Assembly: GCF_039542305.1 (NCBI RefSeq)
Contig: NZ_BAABHW010000002.1
Coordinates: forward strand, 1-64,000
DNA from: Roseibacterium beibuensis
Lineage (GTDB): Bacteria; Pseudomonadota; Alphaproteobacteria; Rhodobacterales; Rhodobacteraceae
Length of the DNA stretch: 64,000 bases
Reading direction: 5' to 3'
Every line of letters starts with the position of its first letter. Position 1 is the stretch's first letter. The translations under genes were made by a program, and so were the position numbers. This document shows positions 51,725 to 59,962 of the stretch, piece after piece. Below the pieces are notes generated by a model. That model worked only from the letters and a program-made list of their open reading frames with translations. It searched no databases and had not been told where the DNA came from.

Positions 51725-53056
51725 TCAGGCCCCTCCGGCCGCGCGTTCCAATGCCGGGTAGCGCAATGCCAGCGTCACCCCGCGCAGAACGAACATCCCC
51801 AGCATCGCGGCCCAAAGCCCGTGATTGCCCATCAGCGGCATCAAGCCGGCGGCCAGCGCGACATAGCCCAGGAAACTGACCACCATCATGTTGCGCATGT
51901 CGCGCGTGCGCGTGGCGCCGATGAAAATCCCGTCCAGCATCCACGCGCCGACACCCAGGATCGGCGCAGCCACCATCCAGGGCAGGAAGCGGCGCGCCTC
52001 TTCCCGGACCTCGGGCGCGGTTGTCATGGTGTCGATCACCCATGGCCCGCCAAGCCAGAAGGCGGCGGCCATCGCGATGCAGATGGCCAGCCCCCAACCA
52101 CTGGTCAGGATCGATGCGCGCCTGAGCCGCATCGCGGCCCCTGCCCCCATCGCCTGCCCAACAAGGCTTTCGGCGGCGAAGGCGAACCCGTCCAACGCGT
52201 AGGCGGTCACGTGCAGGAACTGGATCAGGATCTGGTTGGCGGCCAACGTCACATCGCCGAAATCCGCGCCGAGAAACATGAATGACGAGAATGCCGCCAA
52301 AAGCAGGACCGAGCGGATCAGGATATCGGTGTTCACCAAGGCCATGTGCTTGAGCTTCACCACATCCAGCACGCGCCCCCAATCGCGCCAGGCGGGCACG
52401 CGAAACGCCGCGCGGCACAGCCAAAGGCCCAGTCCAAGCCCGCTCCATTCGGCGATGAAGGTCGCCAGCGCAACGCCCTCGATCCCCATGCCGAGACCAA
52501 GGACGAAAGCCACCGACATCACGATATTGAACCCGTTCATCCAAAGCTGGATGGCCAGGACGCTGCCGGTCCGTTCCTGCGCGATCAGCCACCCCAGGAT
52601 GCCGTAAATCGCGATGGCCGCCGGGGCCGAGAAGATGCGGATCGACATGTAGACCCGCGCCAGGTCCTCCACCTCTTCGCTGGCGGGCGACAATTGGAAG
52701 GCAGCCCAGAAAATCGGGACCTGAAACAGGATCAGGATCACCCCTGCCCCGCCCCCGATCATCAGCACGCGGGTCAGCAGCGCGGCGACCTCGGCCCGGT
52801 CCCGCGCGCCGATGGCCTGCGCGGCAAGCCCGACGGTGCCCATCCGCAGGAACCCGAAGATCCAGTAGATCGACGTCAGGATGACCGCGCCGATGCCGAC
52901 CGCGCCGATCGGGGCCGGGTCGCCCAACTGGCCCACCACGCCCGTATCCACGACGCCCAGCAACGGCACGGTCGCATTCGACAAGACCACGGGCACCGCG
53001 ATCTTCAACACGCGTGCGTGTGACAGTTGCGGCGGGTCCGTCGTGACCTCGGACAC
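51725..53056 (-). CDS. MATE family efflux transporter (DinF-like)
   Basis: 443 aa with about 12 hydrophobic helices in two pseudo-repeats, beginning LKIAVPVVLSNATVPLLGVVDTGVVGQLG, the MATE N-terminal pattern with the conserved VDT. Exports cationic compounds by proton or sodium antiport. First residues MSEVTTDPPQLSHAR. It follows a thioesterase gene by 4 bp on the same strand, so it is the last gene of a three-gene transcript. Confidence 0.9.
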   Translation of the reverse strand: MSEVTTDPPQLSHARVLKIAVPVVLSNATVPLLGVVDTGVVGQLGDPAPIGAVGIGAVILTSIYWIFGFLRMGTVGLAAQAIGARDRAEVAALLTRVLMIGGGAGVILILFQVPIFWAAFQLSPASEEVEDLARVYMSIRIFSAPAAIAIYGILGWLIAQERTGSVLAIQLWMNGFNIVMSVAFVLGLGMGIEGVALATFIAEWSGLGLGLWLCRAAFRVPAWRDWGRVLDVVKLKHMALVNTDILIRSVLLLAAFSSFMFLGADFGDVTLAANQILIQFLHVTAYALDGFAFAAESLVGQAMGAGAAMRLRRASILTSGWGLAICIAMAAAFWLGGPWVIDTMTTAPEVREEARRFLPWMVAAPILGVGAWMLDGIFIGATRTRDMRNMMVVSFLGYVALAAGLMPLMGNHGLWAAMLGMFVLRGVTLALRYPALERAAGGA

Positions 53057-53060
53057 CGGC

Positions 53061-53576
53061 TTAGCCGTCGCGCGGCGGCATCAGGAAATGTCCCGTCGCC
53101 TGCGCGAAAAGCTTTTCGCGATTGTCTTGCCACGCCTCGACATGGACCGAGGCATACCGCCGCCCGGAGCGATTGACCCGTGCACGCGCGTAGGCGTCGC
53201 GCGGCAGGCCGGAGCGCAGGTAATCCACCGTGAAGTCGATGGTCTTGGGCAGCCGGGGCAGCGTGTCGGGGGTCAGGGTATCGACATCGAGGCGCCCGGT
53301 TTCGATATCGTCCCACAACATCTGGAAAGACAACTCGACGATCGCGGCCACTTCGAGGAACGAAGCCGTGGCCCCGCCGTGCAGCGCCGGGATCAGCGGA
53401 TTGCCGATCAGCTTGTTTTCGTAGTTCATGACGGCGGTCAACTCGTCGCCGCGCCGGTCGAACCCGATCCCCATGAAGCGGATATAGGGCACGCCATCGA
53501 CCAGCGCCGACAGCGCCTTGTCGCGACGGTGCTTGACCAGGTGGACCGGTTCGGGCGGTTTACGCGACGTGCTCAT
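53061..53576 (-). CDS. PaaI-type thioesterase (hotdog fold), copy B
   Basis: 171 aa. Hotdog thioesterase blocks: NPLIPALHGGATASFLEVAA with the catalytic-region HGG, and TIDFTVDYLRSGLPRDAYARA. It probably hydrolyses acyl- or aryl-CoA esters. The start overlaps the stop of the upstream thioesterase gene by 4 bp (53573-53576). The two are related but distinct, and may form a heteromer or handle different CoA esters. Confidence 0.85.
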   Translation of the reverse strand: MSTSRKPPEPVHLVKHRRDKALSALVDGVPYIRFMGIGFDRRGDELTAVMNYENKLIGNPLIPALHGGATASFLEVAAIVELSFQMLWDDIETGRLDVDTLTPDTLPRLPKTIDFTVDYLRSGLPRDAYARARVNRSGRRYASVHVEAWQDNREKLFAQATGHFLMPPRDG

Positions 53577-54037
53577 GGCTTGACCTCCGCACCTTTGCCT
53601 TGCGCGATGGTGAAGGCCCCGCTTGCCGCGGCAAGGGGTTTGTCCTCGTCCAGATCCCAGGCCTTGGCGCGCACGAAGGCAACGGACCGGGTCACGTGGT
53701 AGCATTCGGCCCGCGCGGTGATGCGCCGGCCCGGCTCGGCGGCGCGCATGTAATCGATCCGCAGGTCGATCGTGGCCGTTCCGGCGGGGGCGTCCGGGTA
53801 GCTCATCACCGCCGCGCCGCCGCACGTGTCCATCAGCGCCGAGACCGCGCCGCCATGGATCACGCCCGTGCGCGGGTCGCCCACGAGGGCCTCGGAATAG
53901 GGCATGGAGATCTGCGCAAGCCCGTCCCCGATCACCTCGAACTGCATGTTCAGGGCCTTGGAAAACGGGATGGCTTCGATGAATTGCCGTGCGATCTGGG
54001 CTTTTTGTTCCGCATTGATGTGGCGCGTGTCGGCCAT
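53573..54037 (-). CDS. PaaI-type thioesterase (hotdog fold), copy A
   Basis: 154 aa from MADTRHINAEQKAQIARQ (54037). Hotdog motif GDPRTGVIHGGAVSALMDTC and ATIDLRIDYMRAAEPGRR. Same family as the next gene, with which it overlaps by 4 bp. Divergent from the MerR gene at 54202; the short 164-bp spacer holds both promoters. Confidence 0.87.
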   Translation of the reverse strand: MADTRHINAEQKAQIARQFIEAIPFSKALNMQFEVIGDGLAQISMPYSEALVGDPRTGVIHGGAVSALMDTCGGAAVMSYPDAPAGTATIDLRIDYMRAAEPGRRITARAECYHVTRSVAFVRAKAWDLDEDKPLAAASGAFTIAQGKGAEVKP

Positions 54038-54201
54038 GTCTGCCCCTATGTGCTGAGCGTTTTCTATGTTTCCCAACGTTTCACCGGGCAACCGGTCGGG
54101 CGCAAGGGGTCAATGGCCGCGCCGTGGCGGGACACTTTGCATTCCGTTACGGCGATGCTACCTAGTTACCCGAACGTCACCCAGCGGGACACAAGAGGGC
54201 G

Positions 54202-54579
54202 ATGTCTGTCACGAAAATGGACCTGAAGGAGATGTGCGCGTATTTCGACGTCACCCCGCGCACGCTTCGGCATTACGAATATATCGAGCTGCTGATGCCC
54301 GAACGGGACGGGCGCAAACGGCTCTATGGCCCGCGCGAGGTCGCCCGCATGACGCTGATCCTGCGGGGGCGGCGCTTCGGCTTCTCGCTGGAAGAGATCC
54401 GGCAATGGCTGGAGCTTTACGACAAGGACCCCGAGGGACAGCTACAGCGCGCCACGTGGCTCGACATGGCGGACAAGCAACTGGCCGAATTGGACAACCG
54501 CCGGCGGGAACTTGAAGAGGTAATCGCGGAACTGCGCGAGTTGAGGGATCAGACGGCGCGCCAGGATAGCGCTGTCTGA
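54202..54579 (+). CDS. MerR family regulator, paralogue at left of beta-oxidation cluster
   Basis: 125 aa. MerR winged HTH: MCAYFDVTPRTLRHYEYIELL, then RKRLYGPREVARMTLILRGRRFGFSLEEIRQWLELY, then a coiled-coil dimerisation helix (about 90-120) without a metal-binding cysteine loop. It is strikingly similar to the MerR protein at 61799-62221, which lies at the other end of the fad genes. Members of this subgroup (LiuR/PsrA-like in role) control acyl-CoA catabolism. Convergent with fadB. Confidence 0.88.
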   Translation: MSVTKMDLKEMCAYFDVTPRTLRHYEYIELLMPERDGRKRLYGPREVARMTLILRGRRFGFSLEEIRQWLELYDKDPEGQLQRATWLDMADKQLAELDNRRRELEEVIAELRELRDQTARQDSAV

Positions 54580-54715
54580 TATTTCGGGGCCGAAGTCGCG
54601 CGGTCCTCGACCGTTTCCCCTGAACACGCAGAACCGGTCGGCGCCATGCGCGAAAAAACATCGCGATCGGCGGTGAGACGGATTGGAGGAAGGGCGGAAG
54701 CGCCCGGACGGGCCT

Positions 54716-54744
54716 AAAAAAAAGGGCGACGGATGACCGTCGCC
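54716..54744 (-). terminator. Intrinsic terminator of the beta-oxidation operon
   Basis: Minus strand: GGCGACGG-TCAT-CCGTCGCC followed by C and eight T (plus-strand A8 at 54716-54723). It starts about 28 bp after the fadB stop. A textbook rho-independent terminator. Confidence 0.9.
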
Positions 54745-54771
54745 CCAAATTCCAGTCGGATGAAGGTCGCG

Positions 54772-56973
54772 TCAGGCCGCGGCGGCCTGCGCCCCGAAAC
54801 GCCCGTAGAACGTCTGGTTCTTCTCCGCCATCTCGCGCAGGAGCGCGGGGCAAGCGAACCGGTCGCCATAGGCGGCCTGCAACTGCTCGCAGCGCTCGGC
54901 GGCATAGGGGGTGCCGAGGATGTCGAGCCAGCTGAACGGGCCGCCCGACCACGGCGCGAAGCCCCAGCCGAGGATCGCGCCCACGTCGCCCTCGCGGATG
55001 TCCATCAGGACACCGGCCTCGAGCGCGCGCACGGCCTCCAGCACCTGCGCAAAGAGCAGGCGATGTTGCACCTCGGTCAGGTCTGGCTGGGTGGCGGCGA
55101 CCTCGTACTTGTCGCGCAGACCGGGCCAGATCATTCCGCGCTTGCCCGCCTCGTCATACCCGTAGAAGCCCGCGTTCGACTTGCGGCCAAGCCGGCCCTT
55201 GTCGGCCATCCAGAACAGCACCTCGTCGACGGCCTCGTCGGGGTAGGCGTCGCCCATCGCGGCCTTGGTCGCCTTGGCGATCTTGACGCCAAGGTCGATC
55301 GAGGTCTCGTCCACCAGTTGCAGCGGACCCAGCGGCATGCCGACCAGTTTCGCCGCGTTCTCGATCAGGGCGGGTTCCACCCCTTCGGCCACCATGCGGA
55401 TGCCTTCGTTGATGTAGGGAATGATGCAGCGGTTGGCATAGAAGAAGCGCGCATCGTTCACCACGATCGGCGTCTTGCGGATCTGGCGCACGAAATCCAG
55501 CGCCTTGGCCACGGCGATGTCGCCGGTTTTCTCGCCCTTGATGATCTCGACCAGCATCATCTTGTCCACCGGACTGAAGAAGTGGATGCCGATGAATTGC
55601 TCGGGCCGCGCGCTGGCCTTGGCCAGTTCCGTGATGGGCAGGGTCGAGGTGTTGGTGGCAAAGACGCCGGTATCCAGCATCGCGGCCTCGGCCTTTTTCG
55701 TCACCTCGGCCTTCACGCCGGGGTCTTCGAAGACGGCTTCCACGATCAGGTCGCAGCCCTCAAGCGCGGCGTAATCGGTCGTCGCGGTGATGCGGGCCAG
55801 GACCTGCTCTTTCTTCTCGGGCGCGACCTTGCCACGCTTCATCCCCTTGTCGAGGATGCCCTCGGCATGCGCCTTGCCGCGATCCGCCGCGTCTTGTGCC
55901 GCGTCGATCAGGACGACCTCGATGCCCGCATTCGCGCTGACATAGGCGATGCCCGCGCCCATCATGCCCGCGCCCAGAACGCCGACCTTTTTCACGCGTT
56001 GGTCTTCGACCGCCGGGCGGTTTGCGCCCTTTTCAAGCGCTTCCTTGTTCAGGAAGAGCGACCGGATCATGGCGCTGGAGGACGGGTTCATCAGAACGGA
56101 GGTGAACCAGCGCGCCTCGATCTTGAGGGCCGTATCGAAATCGACCAGCGCGCCCTCGTAGACCGAGGAGAGCAGCGCCTTGGCCGCCGGGTAGACGCCC
56201 TTGGTCTTGCCGTTGATCATGGCCGAGGCCCCGACGAAGGTCATGAAGCCCGCCGGGTGATAGGGCGCGCCGCCGGGCATCTTCCAGCCCTTCTGGTCCC
56301 ACGGTTTGACGATATCGGCGTCCTTTGCCGACAGGACCCATGCCTTTGCTTTGGCCAGCAGTTCGTCCGCCGGAACGACCTCGTCGATCAATTGCGCCGA
56401 CTTGGCCTTTTTCGGCTCCAGCATCTTGCCTTCCAGCAGGACAGGGGCCGCCGCCATCGCGCCGACCATGCGGGAATAGCGCGTTGTGCCGCCACCGCCG
56501 GGGAAGATGCCGACCAGGATCTCGGGCAGGCCGATCTTGGCCTTGGGATTGTCGGCCATGAAGCGGCGATGACAGGCCAGCGCGATCTCGGTGCCGATGC
56601 CCGCGCAGGTGCCGGGGATGGCGCAGGCGATGGGCTTGCCGCCCTTGTTCGTCTTGGGGTCGAGGCCCGCGCGCTCCAGCTTTCGCAGGATGCGGTGGCC
56701 GTTCATGGTGAAGTCGAACAGACCCTTGGCGGGGTCGTCGCCCGACTCTTCGCGGATCGTGGCCAGCGTGTTCAGGTCCATGCCGCCGGCGAAGCTGTCC
56801 TTGCCGGAGGTGATGACGATGCCCTTGACGGCGTCATCGGCCAGCGCCTCGTCGATCAGCGTTTCGACCGTCGCGAATGCCTCGCGCGACAGCACGTTCA
56901 TCGACTTGCCGGGCACGTCCCAGGTGACGATGGCAACGCCGTCCTCGTCGATCTTCATGGTGAAATCGGTCAT
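54772..56973 (-). CDS. fadB: Multifunctional enoyl-CoA hydratase/3-hydroxyacyl-CoA dehydrogenase (FadB/FadJ-like)
   Basis: 733 aa from MTDFTMKIDEDGVAIVTW; this third ATG is preferred because AAGG lies at correct spacing. The crotonase domain (1-190) has CAIPGTCAGIGTEIALACH and LPEILVGIFPGGGGTTRYS. The NAD-binding dehydrogenase domain (about 315-500) starts VKKVGVLGAGMMGAGIAYVS, with IGIHFFSPVDKMMLVEII, followed by two C-terminal HAD domains. It does the hydration and oxidation steps of beta-oxidation. The upstream small ORF ends within 6 bp, so expression is coupled. Confidence 0.95.
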   Translation of the reverse strand: MTDFTMKIDEDGVAIVTWDVPGKSMNVLSREAFATVETLIDEALADDAVKGIVITSGKDSFAGGMDLNTLATIREESGDDPAKGLFDFTMNGHRILRKLERAGLDPKTNKGGKPIACAIPGTCAGIGTEIALACHRRFMADNPKAKIGLPEILVGIFPGGGGTTRYSRMVGAMAAAPVLLEGKMLEPKKAKSAQLIDEVVPADELLAKAKAWVLSAKDADIVKPWDQKGWKMPGGAPYHPAGFMTFVGASAMINGKTKGVYPAAKALLSSVYEGALVDFDTALKIEARWFTSVLMNPSSSAMIRSLFLNKEALEKGANRPAVEDQRVKKVGVLGAGMMGAGIAYVSANAGIEVVLIDAAQDAADRGKAHAEGILDKGMKRGKVAPEKKEQVLARITATTDYAALEGCDLIVEAVFEDPGVKAEVTKKAEAAMLDTGVFATNTSTLPITELAKASARPEQFIGIHFFSPVDKMMLVEIIKGEKTGDIAVAKALDFVRQIRKTPIVVNDARFFYANRCIIPYINEGIRMVAEGVEPALIENAAKLVGMPLGPLQLVDETSIDLGVKIAKATKAAMGDAYPDEAVDEVLFWMADKGRLGRKSNAGFYGYDEAGKRGMIWPGLRDKYEVAATQPDLTEVQHRLLFAQVLEAVRALEAGVLMDIREGDVGAILGWGFAPWSGGPFSWLDILGTPYAAERCEQLQAAYGDRFACPALLREMAEKNQTFYGRFGAQAAAA

Positions 56974-56978
56974 GGTCA

Positions 56979-57260
56979 TCATCCTTCTTTACATTGGCCC
57001 GGCCGGGTCCGCCTGGACTCCATCAGGTGAGCGGGCGACAGGATTGTGCAGGTGCAGGTATCAAAGGCCGAGCGCAGGCCAGCGCCCAGCCAGGTGCCGG
57101 CCCGAAGGACCAGCGCCATGTCGTTTCGAAACGGATCGAGGGCGTAGGTGCCGCCTCGCAGGATGCAGGTGCGGTGCGCTCTTTCGACCCGGCAATGCCA
57201 GAGATCGGCCCCGACGCGGTCGAGCCACGCCTGGCAGATCTCTTTCGCGTGCGCGAACAT
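56979..57260 (-). CDS. Small hypothetical protein coupled to fadB
   Basis: 93 aa from MFAHAKEICQAWLDRVG. The start ATG shares its A with the stop of the preceding gene (TGATG at 57258-57262) and the stop is 6 bp before the fadB start, an arrangement that argues for real translation. The product contains AHRTCILRGGTYALDPFRND and a basic tail; no recognised domain. It may extend or partner the preceding NTF2-like protein; alternatively, it could be a mostly non-coding spacer. Confidence 0.5.
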   Translation of the reverse strand: MFAHAKEICQAWLDRVGADLWHCRVERAHRTCILRGGTYALDPFRNDMALVLRAGTWLGAGLRSAFDTCTCTILSPAHLMESRRTRPGQCKEG

Positions 57261-57688
57261 CAGCGCCCCTCCCGCGGCAGAATATCCGGCCACGCGACGA
57301 ACCGGGTGAAATGGCGGGTCCAGATGGACCCCCAACGCCCATCGCGATGGATCAGCTCGACCTGGTTTTCGAACCGCGGCGCGACCAGTTTTCCCGACGA
57401 GGTAATAAAGGTCTCGTGCCAGCCGATGATGCGATCGGGTGCCACACGCTCGGCCCGTTTCACCGTGCGCACATAGACATCGACCCCCTGCGACCGAAGC
57501 GCCGCGGCAAAGCCAAAAAAATGGCGGCGCGCGGTTGCGGCGTCCTCGATCAGGATGGTCTCGGTTTCGGTCATGATGCGGTGCGGCAGAACGATACGAT
57601 CCAGGAAGGCGGCAGCATCGTTGGCCAGCAGAGCGTCGCCCGTCCTGTCGAGGAAATCCTGGTAGATTTTCGCGGGATCTGCGGACAT
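57260..57688 (-). CDS. NTF2/SnoaL-like small protein in beta-oxidation operon
   Basis: 142 aa from MSADPAKIYQDFLDRTG. The layout (helix, LDRIVLPHRIMTETETILIED, then VAPDRIIGWHETFITSSGKL and NQVELIHRDGRWGSIWTRHF) matches a single NTF2-like cone fold. Function unknown; it may bind a hydrophobic ligand or CoA ester. It is 36 bp after the thiolase gene and overlaps the next small gene by one base. Confidence 0.65.
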   Translation of the reverse strand: MSADPAKIYQDFLDRTGDALLANDAAAFLDRIVLPHRIMTETETILIEDAATARRHFFGFAAALRSQGVDVYVRTVKRAERVAPDRIIGWHETFITSSGKLVAPRFENQVELIHRDGRWGSIWTRHFTRFVAWPDILPREGR

Positions 57689-57724
57689 GCGACGCTCTCT
57701 TTTCGGGCCAGGGTCTGCTCGGAG

Positions 57725-58936
57725 TTATACGCGCTCGATGATCGTTGCGGCCCCCATGCCGGAGGCGACGCAAAGCGTGGCAAGACCCGTCCCCTTGCCG
57801 CTGCGCTCCAACTCATCGAGCAGCGTGCCGAGGATGATCGCGCCGGTTGCGCCCAGCGGGTGGCCCATGGCGATGGCGCCCCCGTTCACGTTGACCTTGG
57901 AATGGTCCACGTCGAAGGCCTGCATGAAGCGGATCACGACCGAGGAGAACGCCTCGTTCACCTCGAACAGGTCGATATCCGAGATCGACATGCCGCTATC
58001 GGCAAGGATCTTCTCGGTCGCCGGCACGGGGCCGGTCAGCATGATGGTCGGGTCGGTGCCGATTTTGGTCGTCGCCTTGATGCGGGCACGCGGCTTGAGG
58101 CCCCATTTCTCGCCAAATTCCTTGTTGCCGATGAGGATGGCGGCCGCGCCATCCACGATCCCCGAGGAGTTCCCGGCATGGTGGATGTGGTTGATCGCCT
58201 CCAGATGGGCGTACTTCATCAGGGCAATCGCGTCGAAGCCGGGCATCTGCTCGCCCATGTCCTTGAAGGACGGTTTCAGCGCGCCAAGCGCCTGCATGTC
58301 GGTGCCCGGGCGCATGTATTCGTCGCGGTCGAGGATGGTCAGGCCGTTGATGTCCTTGACGGGAACGACCGACTTTTCGAACCGGTTGTCGGCCCAGGCC
58401 GCGGCGGCGCGGTTCTGGCTTTCGACGGCCAGCGCGTCGGCGTCATCGCGGGAAATCCCGTATTCGGTGGCGATGATATCGGCGCTGATGCCTTGCGGCA
58501 CGAAATAGGTGTTCATCGCGATCGAGGGATCGACGGCGATGGCCGCCCCGTCCGAGCCCATGGCGACGCGCCCCATCATCTCGACCCCGCCGGCGATATA
58601 GCCGTCGCCTGCGCCGCCCTTGACCTGGTTGGCGGCAAGGTTCACGGCCTCCAGCCCCGAGGCACAGAAGCGGTTGATCGACAGGCCGGGAATGCGCTCG
58701 TCCAGATCCGAGGCCAGAACGGCGGTACGCGCAAGGCAGCCGCCCTGTTCCATCACCTGCGTGGCATTGCCCCAGATCACGTCTTCGACCGCGTGGCCGT
58801 CGAGGTTGTTGCGCTCCTTCAGGCTGTTGAGCGTGAAGGCCGACAGGCGGGCCGATGTCACCTCGTGCAGGGCACCGTCCTTGCGTCCCTTGCCGCGCGG
58901 TGTGCGGATCGCGTCGTAGATATAGGCTTCGGTCAT
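57725..58936 (-). CDS. fadA: Acetyl-CoA C-acyltransferase (thiolase)
   Basis: 403 aa from MTEAYIYDAIRTPRGKG. Thiolase signatures: nucleophile loop NRFCASGLEAVNLAANQV (Cys near residue 90), VNEAFSSVVIRFMQAFD, NVNGGAIAMGHPLGATGA, and the terminal CVASGMGAATIIERV with the catalytic cysteine. It releases acetyl-CoA from 3-ketoacyl-CoA. In one transcript with fadB, acyl-CoA dehydrogenase and GST genes. Confidence 0.95.
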   Translation of the reverse strand: MTEAYIYDAIRTPRGKGRKDGALHEVTSARLSAFTLNSLKERNNLDGHAVEDVIWGNATQVMEQGGCLARTAVLASDLDERIPGLSINRFCASGLEAVNLAANQVKGGAGDGYIAGGVEMMGRVAMGSDGAAIAVDPSIAMNTYFVPQGISADIIATEYGISRDDADALAVESQNRAAAAWADNRFEKSVVPVKDINGLTILDRDEYMRPGTDMQALGALKPSFKDMGEQMPGFDAIALMKYAHLEAINHIHHAGNSSGIVDGAAAILIGNKEFGEKWGLKPRARIKATTKIGTDPTIMLTGPVPATEKILADSGMSISDIDLFEVNEAFSSVVIRFMQAFDVDHSKVNVNGGAIAMGHPLGATGAIILGTLLDELERSGKGTGLATLCVASGMGAATIIERV

Positions 58937-58988
58937 TATGTGCGCTCCGTTGGTCACTTGGTCGCCCCGGCGTCGGGGCACTGGTGTG

Positions 58989-59624
58989 TCAGGCAGACGG
59001 GAAGGCCCGCTGCATCAGATCGTAAGGATGCTTCCATCCCGGCGTCGCGGCGATCCGGTCGAGCCATGCGGAAATGGCGGGGTAGTCGGATCGGTCGAAG
59101 GTGAAGGGCTCGTCGTAATAGAGGTATCCGCAGCAACTCAGGTCGGCGCAGGTCAGGCTGTCGCCCACCAGCCAATCGCGGGTGCCGAGTTCTGCCTCCA
59201 GAACCTGCAAGGCCGCCTTGAGGCGACCGGCCATGAACCCAATAACCTCTTGCGGGCGCTTGTCATCGGGCAGGAAGTTCATCAGGAACCGCAGCGGCCC
59301 GGCTTGGCCCGAGACCTTCTGGTTGTCGAAGATCGTCCAGCGCACGATCTCGCGGCGCGTGGCCCTGGCGCCGTCTCCGCACAGCTTGCCGCTTTCATCC
59401 ATGACCCAATCCTGGATCACGCCCGACTGGGTCAGGATCGTGCCGTCCGCGTCGAGGACAGGGACCTCGCCCATCGGGTTGATGGCGCGAAACTCCGGGC
59501 TGCGGGCCTCTCCGTTGAAGAAATCGACGAAGCGGGCCTCCCACGAGATCCCGGCCAGTTCCAGGGCCAGCGCGGCCTTGTAGGCGTTGCCGCTTTCGCC
59601 AAAGCAATAAAGCGTGTTGGTCAT
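58989..59624 (-). CDS. Glutathione S-transferase family protein
   Basis: 211 aa from MTNTLYCFGESGNAYKAA. N-terminal thioredoxin fold with the SGNAYK active-site region and INPMGEVPVLDADG, then the all-helical C-terminal domain with DWLVGDSLTCADLSC (N-capping box). GSTs in acyl-CoA clusters may detoxify or isomerise reactive intermediates. Located between thiolase and the small RHH-like gene. Confidence 0.9.
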   Translation of the reverse strand: MTNTLYCFGESGNAYKAALALELAGISWEARFVDFFNGEARSPEFRAINPMGEVPVLDADGTILTQSGVIQDWVMDESGKLCGDGARATRREIVRWTIFDNQKVSGQAGPLRFLMNFLPDDKRPQEVIGFMAGRLKAALQVLEAELGTRDWLVGDSLTCADLSCCGYLYYDEPFTFDRSDYPAISAWLDRIAATPGWKHPYDLMQRAFPSA

Positions 59625-59688
59625 GCGATGCGCTCCTCCGGTCCGGTCATCTGCTGACGAGCGAGCAAGGACGTGAAACGGGTCAAGG

Positions 59689-59901
59689 TCATCGCTTGCG
59701 GTCGTCCAGCTCGGAATTGAACAGGCGCAGCCGTGCGACGAATTTCTCTTCGTTGATGCAGCTCGACCAGTTTTCGAACAGGAAGGACAGGAACTCGCCC
59801 TCGTCAAGCCCGGCCTCTGACGACAGGCTGCGCAGGCGGCGATAGGCATCCTCGCTCATGGCGATATTCGGTCGGCGTGTCAGCCGCAGACGCTTTGGCA
59901 T
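59689..59901 (-). CDS. Small conserved protein, ribbon-helix-helix-like
   Basis: 70 aa from MPKRLRLTRRPNIAMSE behind AGGAGAGG. Basic N-terminus followed by SEDAYRRLRSLSSEAGLDEGE and a helical tail, resembling a short RHH protein. It lies in the 220-bp space between the acyl-CoA dehydrogenase and GST genes on the same strand. It might act as a regulator or an accessory factor of the pathway; the function is not known to me. Confidence 0.7.
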   Translation of the reverse strand: MPKRLRLTRRPNIAMSEDAYRRLRSLSSEAGLDEGEFLSFLFENWSSCINEEKFVARLRLFNSELDDRKR

Positions 59902-59962
59902 CCTCTCCTCCCTCGATGTGATCCGGGGCCATGCCTCTCCCCGCATGGCCCCGGACCGAAGC

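Noticed and set aside
54733..57030. 765-aa plus-strand ORF antisense to fadB
   Set aside because: Shadow frame; the fadB reading on the minus strand has all catalytic motifs.
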